From Chloroflexota bacterium (GTDB lineage Bacteria > Chloroflexota > UBA11872 > VXOZ01), in assembly GCA_022824225.1 (NCBI GenBank), contig JAJEAH010000049.1, positions 1-54,456 on the forward strand: a DNA stretch of 54,456 nucleotides. Reading direction: 5' to 3'. Below, one piece after another: positions 35,095 to 43,403 of the stretch. Positions within the stretch are counted from its first letter, which is position 1. Every line of letters starts with the position of its first letter. Made by a program: the position numbers and the translations under genes. The notes below the pieces were generated by a model. The model was not told where the DNA came from, made no database searches, and saw only the letters and a program-made list of their open reading frames with translations.

Positions 35095-35976
35095 TTATGT
35101 AAATACTGAAAAGTAGTGCGCAAAGAACCGATCTACGTCCACGGTATGGGCCACGCGGTGGCGGCCCTTGCCGTCATTTGGTTGCCAATGGGTGAAACCC
35201 AACCGTTCCGAGTCCTCTAGCTCCACACTGGCGTTTCCGGTGGCAAACGTACAGATTTCATCATCGAAGAGCGTAGCGGCGGCCAGGGGATCATGGAACG
35301 TGATCACGTCCCTACGTTGAAAGAAGACTTCCGCAAACGCCGCCACCGGTTCGAGGATGGGTCCCTGGAAGCGAGCGCGCACGTCCGCCGCGGCCATGCG
35401 CACCTGGAGCGTTACATCTAGCCCATGGGAACGATGCGCGGCAACAGAACTGCCGTAGACGATAGCCGCGGCATGGGGATCGCAGCCCGCGTTCCACTCC
35501 ACGGGCCCGCGTCCCGCCGTGGGACCGAAGAATTGTCCGCACATGAGCACCAGGCTTCGCAGCAAGCGGGGAATCTCCGGGTCGGCGCGAAAGAGCAGGC
35601 CAAGGTTCGTGAGCGGCCCCACGGCCAGCAAGGTGACTTCTCCTGGATTGTCCCGCACTGTGCGCCGCAGGAACTCAACGGCCTCTCCCTGAGGAAATTG
35701 CGTTTTGTGGGGCCAGCCGCCCAGAGCGTCGGCTTGCTGGGCCTTGGGTTGCTTCTGAGCGATGAGCAGCGGGTCCTCCACGCCAGGATAGATGGGTATG
35801 TCTTTACCTGCCGCCCGGCACAGCGCGCTCGCCAGCATGGCGCGCTTGTGGGCCTCGCCGCTCACCGTCGTAATGCCGAGTAGCTCGCACGCCGGTTGGG
35901 CGAGCAAGTAGGCAAGACACACCGCGTCGTCGATGTCGGTGCCGATGTCTGTATCGAATAGGACTTTCGTCGCCAT
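35095..35976 (-). CDS. Nucleoside hydrolase, inosine-uridine preferring family
   Basis: This enzyme cleaves the N-glycosidic bond of nucleosides to base and ribose. The 293 residues start with the Ca-binding motif DTDIGTDIDDA (8-18, usual DTDPGxDDA), then ELLGITTVSGEAHKRA, TLLAVGPLTNLGLLF, EWNAGCDPHAA and ITFHDPLAAA with the His-Asp pair near the C-terminus. Length is slightly below the family's usual 300-320. The ATG at 35976 opens a two-gene unit with the MOSC protein. It may work in purine or pyrimidine salvage. Confidence 0.88.
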   Translation of the reverse strand: MATKVLFDTDIGTDIDDAVCLAYLLAQPACELLGITTVSGEAHKRAMLASALCRAAGKDIPIYPGVEDPLLIAQKQPKAQQADALGGWPHKTQFPQGEAVEFLRRTVRDNPGEVTLLAVGPLTNLGLLFRADPEIPRLLRSLVLMCGQFFGPTAGRGPVEWNAGCDPHAAAIVYGSSVAAHRSHGLDVTLQVRMAAADVRARFQGPILEPVAAFAEVFFQRRDVITFHDPLAAATLFDDEICTFATGNASVELEDSERLGFTHWQPNDGKGRHRVAHTVDVDRFFAHYFSVFT

Positions 35977-36278
35977 GGTCTCTTACATAGGCCTCTTGTG
36001 GAGTAGCCTGATTCGGGTCAATCTTCTATCGGCAATTTGATTATGCCACATATGCCCGCCCAAAAAGGGGGGAGCCCACCGCCCCCGGCACGTCTCCAAC
36101 CCACAGGGCGCGTCGAGTGAAACAAGGGCAAAGCGAGTCCTCTCCGAGACGCGTCACGCAGAGCGACAGAGCCACAGAACTGCGCAGGCGATCCCGCGAC
36201 TACAGTAGAATAGACCCAAACGTGGGCCGGTTGCCTAGTGGCTGGCGTCCTGGCGTCTGAGAGAGGGAAGAGGAAGCC
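35977..36278. other. Divergent intergenic region
   Basis: This 302-bp stretch lies between the nucleoside hydrolase and the glycine-oxidase-like gene. It has no recognisable gene and no convincing promoter pair. GAGAGGGAAGAGG near its right end is the ribosome binding site of the following gene. Confidence 0.4.
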
Positions 36279-37379
36279 ATGAAATCGTACGACGTCGTCA
36301 TCGTCGGCGCGGGCATCATCGGCCTAATGGCCGCCCGCGCGTTACGCGCCGCCGGTTGCACGGTGGCGCTGCTGGAGCGCAGCGAGGTGGGCAAAGAAGC
36401 ATCGTGGGCGTCCGCCGGCGTGCTCATGAGCCGTCCCTACGCCTACGAGAGCATCACCGACTTCGCGTTGCGGGTGGAAGGCAGCGAGATGCTCCTGGCC
36501 TTGGCGCCGGCGCTTGCGGATGAGACCGGCATAGACGCCGAAGCGACTCGTCATCCTGCGCTGCACGTCGCCTTTAACGCGGCAGAGGAAGCCGACGTGC
36601 GCGCCCTACAAGCGCATTTGGATGGCGCCAATTTGGGATGCGAGTTCATCGGTCCCGATGAAGTGCGGGCGCGCCAACCGGAGATCACCGCGCCGGTCAC
36701 CCTCGGCATGGTTACGTCCTGCGCCAACATCGAGAACCGCCGTCTGTTGCGCGCGCTGGACGCCGCCGCCCGCAAGTCAGGGGTGGATGTCTTCACCGGC
36801 TGTGTTGCCTATGCGCTGCAGGTGACAGGCAAGACGGTGACGGGGGTCCGCACTGCCAGCCAAGACTTTGCGGCGGGCGCCGTGGTCAATGCAGCCGGCA
36901 GTTGGGGCGCGGCACTGGCGGGCGCGCCGGAACACGTACCGGTACAGCCGGAGCGGGGTCAGATGTTGGCAGTCCATGCGGATGCCGTTGCCCTTACCCA
37001 TCTCATCAACCTGCCCCAGTACATCATCATCCCGCGCAAGAGCGGCCGGATCGTCCTGGGAGCCACCACGGAAAAGGTGGGATACGACCGGCGCAATACG
37101 CTGGGCGCGATTCACGGTATCGTGCATGCCGCAATCCACGCGATACCCGCGCTGGCAGAGGCGACAATAGATGAGGTCTGGGCCGGTTTCCGCCCCTTCA
37201 GCCCGGACGGCTATCCACTGGTTGGCGCCTCAGAGTTGGCCGGTTACTATTACGCCGTCGGCCACCACAAGTTGGGCATACAGCAAGCGCCAATTACCGC
37301 AGAGATCATCAACGACCTCATTCTTACCGGCCAGTCGTCTCGACCGGTAGCCTCCTGGGACCCTAAGCGCTTCAGCTAG
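36279..37379 (+). CDS. FAD-dependent oxidoreductase, glycine oxidase (ThiO)-like
   Basis: This is a 366-residue flavoprotein of the D-amino-acid oxidase family. The N-terminal Rossmann motif is DVVIVGAGIIGLMAARALRAAG, followed by LLERSEVGKEASWASAGVL, a glycine-oxidase-type block, and the C-terminal EVWAGFRPFSPDGYPLVGAS with GHHKLGIQQAPITAE contacting FAD. Many relatives are annotated ThiO, which oxidises glycine for thiamine biosynthesis, but no thi genes adjoin it, so another amine substrate is possible. The ATG has a strong purine-rich site 7 bp upstream. Confidence 0.82.
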   Translation: MKSYDVVIVGAGIIGLMAARALRAAGCTVALLERSEVGKEASWASAGVLMSRPYAYESITDFALRVEGSEMLLALAPALADETGIDAEATRHPALHVAFNAAEEADVRALQAHLDGANLGCEFIGPDEVRARQPEITAPVTLGMVTSCANIENRRLLRALDAAARKSGVDVFTGCVAYALQVTGKTVTGVRTASQDFAAGAVVNAAGSWGAALAGAPEHVPVQPERGQMLAVHADAVALTHLINLPQYIIIPRKSGRIVLGATTEKVGYDRRNTLGAIHGIVHAAIHAIPALAEATIDEVWAGFRPFSPDGYPLVGASELAGYYYAVGHHKLGIQQAPITAEIINDLILTGQSSRPVASWDPKRFS

Positions 37380-37490
37380 TTTGCCGTGGCGCTCAGGTGT
37401 CGCAGCCATGCTGCCCGGGCCAAGTCCACACGATCTTGCCCGGCGCGACCTCAATGTAATAGCCGCCCAACACTGGCCGTTGCGCTGCAG

Positions 37491-38708
37491 CTACAGGCCG
37501 AACACCCGGGTTTCCGGCTTGAAGACCGCCCACGCAAACCAGAAGTGATTGCCGCTTACCACCGGCTGGAGTTGCTTTCCGGCCAACGGGCCGTCAGTCG
37601 CGCTGCCCAGCACGTTCCACTGTGACTTCGTCTCGGAGTCGACGATCCCGCCCTCATCGGTGACGCTGAATTCCAGTACCGCGCCGTCCAAGACCGAAGA
37701 GTAAGCGCTGGACGACCCGATGTCGCTGCCGCGAGAAAAGGGCGAATCCGTGCCGGGCTGGTGGAAGACCACGATGGACTCGCCGCCCACCGTATCCGCT
37801 ACCACCTTCTCTTCTGCCAGGACAGAGAAGGGATACGCGGCGTCTTCGCCATTGATGGACACCGTTACCACTCGTTCCATGGCGGGCAACCTGCCGTCCA
37901 CCGGCTCGAAGAAGAGGAACGGCGACCGGCTAATGTCGTCATAGCCAGGATAGGGATTGAACCCGTAGGACCGGGGATAGCCGGTATCGCGGGAAAGTAC
38001 GACACCCTCCGGATGGGTGGCACGGAAGTCGGCGAACGACACCATGGCCGCCGGCACGGGTGTCAGCCGCTTGCCGGTGAGTTCTCCCACGATGGCGGCG
38101 CCCGTGATCTGCTGCCACCAACTCTCGGTCTGCCGGTCGTACATGATCAAGTCACTGTAGCGCAGGTTGCCGCTCACGCCAAAGTCGTAGGTTGTGCCGT
38201 CCAAGCGCCGGTCAAAGGCAATAGCGGTATTGCAGAGCGGGCAAAACGTCACCGTTACCGGCACACCGCCCAGCGTGTCGTTGACGATTTCGTGCCAGAC
38301 CAGGACTTCGATGGGATAGGCCCGTGCTTCGCCGTTGATTTCCACTGACACGACGGGCGCCTTGTCATCGAGGTAGCGTTCGGCATCCTCGTTGCTGATG
38401 AAGTTCGGCTCGTCGATGGCTGGGATGCCGTCCTTGCCGGGACCGCCGGATGAAATCTCGCTGTACGGCACGCTGTGCTTGGTGAAGTCCGTACGCCAAC
38501 CGTGGGTTGGGAACGAAATATCCGGATCGAGCGTCGGCGCCGGCTGCGGGCTAGCGGCCTCCGGCACTGCCGTCGCGGCATCTTCCGATTCCACAACGGT
38601 GCCTTGACCCATTTCCCCGCACGCGGCAATCGCCGCGATTCCAATCGATGCGGCCCCGGTCGCCAATAGGATGTTGCGTCTGCTCAAGCCTCTACGTCTA
38701 GATTCCAT
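37491..38708 (-). CDS. DUF3179 domain Tat-exported lipoprotein
   Basis: This is a 405-residue exported protein of unknown function. The N-terminus RRRGLSRRNILLATGAASIGIAAIAACGE is a twin-arginine signal with a lipobox Cys at about residue 30. The mature protein has the DUF3179 motifs: DKAPVVSVEINGEARAYPIEVLVWHEIVND, VTVTFCPLCNTAIAFDR with the CxxC pair, and FGVSGNLRYSDLIMYDRQTESWW. The CxxC may bind metal or be redox active. It is downstream of the Crp/Fnr gene by 17 bp and probably co-transcribed with it. Confidence 0.87.
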   Translation of the reverse strand: MESRRRGLSRRNILLATGAASIGIAAIAACGEMGQGTVVESEDAATAVPEAASPQPAPTLDPDISFPTHGWRTDFTKHSVPYSEISSGGPGKDGIPAIDEPNFISNEDAERYLDDKAPVVSVEINGEARAYPIEVLVWHEIVNDTLGGVPVTVTFCPLCNTAIAFDRRLDGTTYDFGVSGNLRYSDLIMYDRQTESWWQQITGAAIVGELTGKRLTPVPAAMVSFADFRATHPEGVVLSRDTGYPRSYGFNPYPGYDDISRSPFLFFEPVDGRLPAMERVVTVSINGEDAAYPFSVLAEEKVVADTVGGESIVVFHQPGTDSPFSRGSDIGSSSAYSSVLDGAVLEFSVTDEGGIVDSETKSQWNVLGSATDGPLAGKQLQPVVSGNHFWFAWAVFKPETRVFGL

Positions 38709-38725
38709 GCCGCGAAACCATCTCC

Positions 38726-39478
38726 TTAACTGCCATGAACGTGAATCCCCTGGGTCAGAGCTTCCAGGCCCGGCCGGTCGGTCACGCTAATGCGTTTGCG
38801 GCCGACCTCCAACATATTGCCGTGCTTCAATTTGTGGAACGTCGCCGTCACGGTCTCACGGTAGACACCCAGCATGTCCGCAAAATCCTGATGGGTGAAT
38901 CCGACAACTTCATCTGAGTCCTCGGCAAGGCGCAGGATGAGAGCGGCAATACGCGCCGGCATGGTCATGAACGCGCTCTCGTGCAAGCGTTCCTCCGCTT
39001 CTTGGAGGCGCTCGTTGAGCACTTGGATGAGGCGCAGACCGATCCGTGGATAGCTGAGCAGTATGCGTTCTACTTCTGCCCGCCCCAGCGTACACAGCGA
39101 CACGTCGTCGACAGCCTCCGCTACAGTGTCCCCCATCGCTTGTCCAAAGAGCGGCATTTCGCCAAAGAATGTGTCAGGCCCCAGCATGGCGAGCACCAGC
39201 TTGCGGCCGTCGAACGAGATGCGATAGAGCTGGACACGTCCCTCTTTGATGAGAAAGAGCGCCTCATTGCCGTGCTCAGGCGTGAAGATTACCCGCCCCC
39301 GCTTAACGTGCACGGTGGCGCCGGCATGGTCGAGTTCGCTGATCTCTTGAGGGAGAAGGTCCGCGAAGATTTCTATCTTCGCGATGCAGGAGAGGGTGCG
39401 GTTGTACAAACCTGGACTACTGATTTCACGCGGGCGCGCATCTCCGGCTTTGGATGACAGCGCATGGTTGTTTCGCAT
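38726..39478 (-). CDS. Crp/Fnr family transcriptional regulator
   Basis: This is a 250-residue regulator with an N-terminal cyclic-nucleotide-binding fold (IEIFADLLPQEISELD, GNEALFLIKEGRVQLYRISFDGRKLVLAMLGPDTFFGEM) and a long dimer helix. The winged helix-turn-helix is FTHQDFADMLGVYRETVTATFHKLKHGNMLEVGRKRISV, where RETVT is the recognition helix. No Fnr-type N-terminal cysteine set for an Fe-S cluster is present. The start at 39478 has GAGGGCG 8 bp upstream. It precedes the DUF3179 lipoprotein gene by 17 bp, a possible target or partner. Confidence 0.9.
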   Translation of the reverse strand: MRNNHALSSKAGDARPREISSPGLYNRTLSCIAKIEIFADLLPQEISELDHAGATVHVKRGRVIFTPEHGNEALFLIKEGRVQLYRISFDGRKLVLAMLGPDTFFGEMPLFGQAMGDTVAEAVDDVSLCTLGRAEVERILLSYPRIGLRLIQVLNERLQEAEERLHESAFMTMPARIAALILRLAEDSDEVVGFTHQDFADMLGVYRETVTATFHKLKHGNMLEVGRKRISVTDRPGLEALTQGIHVHGS

Positions 39479-39924
39479 GGTTCGCCCTCGCTCGCGCGGT
39501 AGAGACCTCAAGAGAGGACTTCTACGCTAAGCAGCCACTCAAGCTGAGGATACCATGCCTACGGGCAGGAATTTGTATGCAAGGCTACATTGGGCGAGCG
39601 CCAGCGTTCAGCGCGGCAATGCGATTCTTGTGATGGGGCTGCGAGGCACATCATGGCGAAGCGCTCAAGGCGGGCTGACTGGACATCGGCCCACGCCCAG
39701 TCATGCGCACCTGTTCCAGCCGGACGGACGAGACGCCCGCCGTCCCACAGCAAGTAGCATGCGGTGGGATGGGACCCTCCGGCGGGAAAGGCCACAGGCC
39801 CGCGCACATGCCAGCAACGCGCGCGGGTGGGTCCGCAGAACAGCCAGCCAACCACACAGGCAGCGCGCCTCGGCCGCGCCGCGCACGTGTGCCACGCCCT
39901 CGCGCAAACGGCGCCGCAGGGCAA
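39479..39924. other. GC-rich gap between the HTH-MBL gene and crp/fnr, no gene seen
   Basis: This 446-bp stretch is very GC-rich with several overlapping frames on both strands, none with a recognisable protein or ribosome site. It must hold the promoter of the Crp/Fnr gene, but I see no clear -35/-10 pair. The sequence composition differs from the coding regions around it. Confidence 0.4.
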
Positions 39925-40758
39925 CTAGCCGAAGTAGGGGTTGTGCACGCGTTCTTCCCGCACCGTCGTGGCCGGACCGTGCCCAGGGAGGAGCTTGGTC
40001 GCGGCGGGCAGCGTGAGGATACGCTCGCGAATCGTCTGCAGCATGTCGGCATAGGTCAAGCTGCACCGGCCCATGGATCCCGCAAACAACGTATCGCCCG
40101 GAAACGCGGCGCTGCCAATCACGTAGGTGACGCTGCCCGCCGTATGGCCGGGCGTGGGCACGATTTCCACGTCGAAGCCTTCCAGCGCTAGCGAATCTTC
40201 CCCGGGCAGGACGCGAAGTTCGCCGCCCACGTCACCTTTGACTAGAGAGACGTCGGCGGCGTGGAGGTACATGTCCGCTCCGGTGCGCCGCCGGATTGTG
40301 CTCGCGGCCTCAGTGTGGTCGCCGTGGCCGTGGGTGTTCAAGATAGCCAGGAGGCGCACGCCGGCCTGCCGTACGCGCTCGGCAACAGCCTCACCCAGCC
40401 CACCGGCATCGATGAGGACCGCAGTGTCCGTCTTCCCATTCAGCAGCAGGTAGACATTGGCGTTGTATTCTTCCACCAGGAAGCGTTCAATAGCGATGTC
40501 TGCGCCGGCCGCATAGTCACAGGGCTCCGGCTCCCATTCTTCTCGGGCAATTGCCCCAAGCCGGTCTTCCTCCAACGCCAGCAAGGCCGCCAGGCGGCTG
40601 ATGGTCGCCTGGTCCGGCGTGAGCGTGTAGTCCTCCATCTTCTCGACGTCGACTGAGGTCACACCCACCCGGCCGGCCACGTCAGCCACGCTCAAGCCCA
40701 GGCCCCGTCGGGCTTTGCCAATGATGTCACCAAATTCATCTTCCAATGCATAGGGCAT
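39925..40758 (-). CDS. Helix-turn-helix plus metallo-beta-lactamase-fold hydrolase fusion
   Basis: This 277-residue protein combines two domains. Residues 1-70 are an XRE/Cro-type helix-turn-helix (GLSVADVAGRVGVTSVDVEKMEDYTLTP). Residues 85-275 are a glyoxalase-II-like metallo-hydrolase with THGHGDHTE (zinc HxHxDH at 143-148), PTPGHTAGSV, FPGDTLFAGSMGRCSL and LLPGHGPAT. The hydrolase half resembles hydroxyacylglutathione hydrolase-like MBL proteins. Most relatives lack the HTH part. It lies 41 bp downstream of the cyclophilin-like gene. The role is unknown; it may be a regulator sensing a thioester or lactone, or an enzyme whose HTH serves in dimerisation. Confidence 0.85.
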   Translation of the reverse strand: MPYALEDEFGDIIGKARRGLGLSVADVAGRVGVTSVDVEKMEDYTLTPDQATISRLAALLALEEDRLGAIAREEWEPEPCDYAAGADIAIERFLVEEYNANVYLLLNGKTDTAVLIDAGGLGEAVAERVRQAGVRLLAILNTHGHGDHTEAASTIRRRTGADMYLHAADVSLVKGDVGGELRVLPGEDSLALEGFDVEIVPTPGHTAGSVTYVIGSAAFPGDTLFAGSMGRCSLTYADMLQTIRERILTLPAATKLLPGHGPATTVREERVHNPYFG

Positions 40759-40799
40759 AGTGTGGTCTCCTTGCGCCTGAAAATCAATTGCGGACTAGG

Positions 40800-41180
40800 T
40801 TAAGTTGCCGCGTCTTTCTCGATGGTCACCGCCGTACCACCGGAAACGCGCTTGAAGACCGTTGCGTCTCCTTCTACTTTCCCAAAGACGTTCACGGGTG
40901 ATGCCGGCCGGATCTCAGCGCCGCGGCTCATGGGCGTTGGGCCATAGAAGATGCAGAAGGCGTTGCCCGGCGGCCAGTAGCCCAAATCGCCAAGCGCCAC
41001 GACTTCCTGGGCGTCGTCTTCTGGGAGCGACACGGGGATGCGGAAGTAGATTTCCTCGCCCCACACGTTGGCGCTGCCCTCAATCGGCAACGCCTCCCAA
41101 ATGGCTTGAGCGGTGGCCGAATTGTTCAGTTCCGCGACGGCTTCCACACCACCGCAGCGAATGGTCAAGCGTCTCGCCAT
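40800..41180 (-). CDS. Cyclophilin-like fold protein (TM1367-type)
   Basis: This is a 126-residue protein of the cyclophilin-like/DUF369 family. It has the blocks ELNNSATAQAIWEALPIEG, NVWGEEIYFRIPVSL, VALGDLGYWPPGNAFCIFYGPTPMS and the closing VNVFGKVEGD. The family has the cyclophilin beta-barrel but no established isomerase activity. It precedes the HTH-MBL gene by 41 bp, so the two probably form one unit. The ATG start is unambiguous. Confidence 0.82.
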   Translation of the reverse strand: MARRLTIRCGGVEAVAELNNSATAQAIWEALPIEGSANVWGEEIYFRIPVSLPEDDAQEVVALGDLGYWPPGNAFCIFYGPTPMSRGAEIRPASPVNVFGKVEGDATVFKRVSGGTAVTIEKDAAT

Positions 41181-41431
41181 CGTATCCTCATACTGTCAGC
41201 CCTCAATCCATTGCATCTCTTCTGTATCATGGGAGGGAGGTGGTTTGCAAATGGCAGGCGCTCACCGAGGGGTGGTGTGGGTGCGCTGCGCTCCTATCGA
41301 GGTTTCCCGGAATATCGTCGGAATCGCGGAATCCCTTCGCGGATTCCGGCAACCTCTCCACCAATCCTCGGCTTCTCTACATTGATTTGTGCAACGGTAT
41401 CTATAGCCGATCCTCTATTGAGTTAGTAACC

Positions 41432-43240
41432 ATGACAAGTGCCGGCGTCGCCAAGTTAAAGGAAATCTTGGGAGAATACCGCTTGATAGCGCGCAGCATG
41501 CGGCTGTTCGCTGGTGCGGCGCCCAGATACACGGTCGTCATGATCGCAATCTCACTCGTGCAGCACTTGCTCGAACCGCTCAGCGTCTGGTTCATGAAGT
41601 TCCTGGTGGATGCCGTTATTGCACAGCAGGTGCGGTCGGCACTCATTGTGGCCCTGCTGCTCGTTGCCTTTCGCATGAGCAGCTATCTCGCAACGTGGGC
41701 GGCTGAGATCGTCACGCCAGGCCAGCTTGATCGCTTGCAGTTCGCGCTGCAAACGCGGCTCATGGCGAAGGCCGTTTCGATTCAGGACCTTTCACTGTTT
41801 GAGTCCCCAGATTTCTATGACCGAGTGCAGACTGCCACGCGCGCGGCGAACCAGTGGGCGCAGCGGCTCTTCATGACCGCCCTGCAGGCACTCTCGTACC
41901 TCGTCGTCGTGGTGACCCTGTTTGGCTCGCTTTCACTGCTCCATCCGGTCGCGGCGGTACTGGTGTTTCTCGCTACTGTTCCTTCGTATGTTGCTCGCTT
42001 GAGGCTCGGTGTGGAGAGTACCACTGTCTTCCGCTCACAGGCTCCCTACCAACGAAAACTGGATTACTATGCGCAGGTACTCACCACCCAGGAGACCGCC
42101 AAGGAAGTGCGGCTCTTTGGGCTGGGCGGCTTCTTTCTCGACGCCTATCGTGACGTGTTTGCGCAGTCCTTCAAGCTCGTCGAGAGTTTCCGCCGCCGTC
42201 AAGCGCGCATCGTGACGCTGCTTACTTTGACATCGCCCGCGACGGCTGGCGCTGTCCTCGTTTATACCGTGTGGCGCGCAGCTCTCGGTGAGATAGGCGC
42301 CGGCGACCTTGTGCTCTACCTTGGGGTCATCTTTCTGGTCCAGCAGAGCTTCTACTGGCTGCTGCAACTCGCCGGTACGCTACACACGTGTCAACTCCAT
42401 GTTTCTCACCTGCTTGACTTTCTCGATCTTGAGCCCCCAATGGCGGTAAAGGAGGGAACGGGCAGGCACGTTCCGGCCCCGCTCAATACCGGTATAGCGC
42501 TGAACAACGTATCGTTTGTGTACCCAGGGACAGATCGCGCGGTGCTGCGTGACGTGAGCTTTCACGTGGCAGCAGGTGAGAGTGTGGCCTTGGTCGGACA
42601 CAATGGGGCCGGTAAGACGACGCTGGTGAAACTCCTCTGCCGGCTCTACGATCCCACGCAGGGCAGCGTGACTCTGGATGGCGTGGATTTGCGCGAGTTT
42701 GACCTACATGACCTGCGCAAGAACATCACCGCAGTCTTCCAAGACTATGCCCAATTTCACCTCACCGCGGCGCAGAACATCGGCATTGCCAACTTGGATC
42801 GCGCGGAGGATCGTGCGGCAATCACAAGAGCCGCCGAGCAGGGCGGCGCTGCTGAAGTAATCGCGCGACTGCCAAGAGGCTATGACAGTCAACTTGGCAG
42901 GGAATTTGAGAATGGCGCGGAGCTTTCTATCGGCGAGTGGCAGAAGCTAGCCCTGGCTCGGGCCTTCTTTCGGGATGCTCAAATCCTGGTTCTGGACGAG
43001 CCCACGTCCGCGCTGGATGTGCAAGCGGAGTTCGAGGTCTATCAGAAGTTCAGAGAACTCACCCAGGGCCGCAGCACGATCTTGATTAGTCACCGCTTCT
43101 CCACCGTTCGCATGGCAGACCGCATAGTCGTACTGGAGAACGGCACGATCATCGAAGAGGGCAGCCATGGGCAACTCATGGCGCTGGGCGGAACGTACGC
43201 CGACCTGTACAGCAAACAGGCGTCGTGGTTTCAGGAGTAG
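41432..43240 (+). CDS. ABC exporter, fused transmembrane and ATPase domains
   Basis: This is a type IV-fold ABC exporter half-transporter of 602 residues. It has six helices in the N-terminal 330 residues, then the ATPase: Walker A GHNGAGKTT (about 389-397), Q-loop in ITAVFQDYAQFHLTA, signature LSIGEWQKLALARAF (about 498, LSIGE instead of LSGGQ), Walker B ILVLDEPTSALD (about 517), and ISHRFSTVRMAD with the switch His. The start at ATG 41432 gives a normal N-terminus; the frame remains open upstream over non-conserved sequence. No partner gene adjoins it, so it probably works as homodimer. Confidence 0.9.
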   Translation: MTSAGVAKLKEILGEYRLIARSMRLFAGAAPRYTVVMIAISLVQHLLEPLSVWFMKFLVDAVIAQQVRSALIVALLLVAFRMSSYLATWAAEIVTPGQLDRLQFALQTRLMAKAVSIQDLSLFESPDFYDRVQTATRAANQWAQRLFMTALQALSYLVVVVTLFGSLSLLHPVAAVLVFLATVPSYVARLRLGVESTTVFRSQAPYQRKLDYYAQVLTTQETAKEVRLFGLGGFFLDAYRDVFAQSFKLVESFRRRQARIVTLLTLTSPATAGAVLVYTVWRAALGEIGAGDLVLYLGVIFLVQQSFYWLLQLAGTLHTCQLHVSHLLDFLDLEPPMAVKEGTGRHVPAPLNTGIALNNVSFVYPGTDRAVLRDVSFHVAAGESVALVGHNGAGKTTLVKLLCRLYDPTQGSVTLDGVDLREFDLHDLRKNITAVFQDYAQFHLTAAQNIGIANLDRAEDRAAITRAAEQGGAAEVIARLPRGYDSQLGREFENGAELSIGEWQKLALARAFFRDAQILVLDEPTSALDVQAEFEVYQKFRELTQGRSTILISHRFSTVRMADRIVVLENGTIIEEGSHGQLMALGGTYADLYSKQASWFQE

Positions 43241-43403
43241 CCGGAGTTTGCCAAGTCGCTCAGGGGATCCAGAATACCCATGTACCCGCCTACGCCTGCC
43301 CAGTTGGGGTCGTAGTAACAGAAATATGCGGCACTCGGCGCCAGCTACCGGCGAACCCTCGGCAACACGGACGGCGCCTGCCGCAAGGTCTACGCCGCAA
43401 TTG

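Noticed and set aside
39555-40016. Open frame on the + strand in the GC-rich gap and antisense to the HTH-MBL gene
   Set aside because: It is Arg/Ala-rich with no domain and overlaps a certain gene on the other strand.
41327-41348. Perfect 8-bp hairpin (CGGAATCC/GGATTCCG) before the ABC exporter
   Set aside because: It has no T-run and no attenuator-like context; it could be an operator, but one palindrome alone does not support that.
40862-41431. Upstream extension of the ABC exporter by 190 codons
   Set aside because: It overlaps the cyclophilin-like gene on the other strand and reads as low-complexity sequence; ATG 41432 gives a normal exporter N-terminus.
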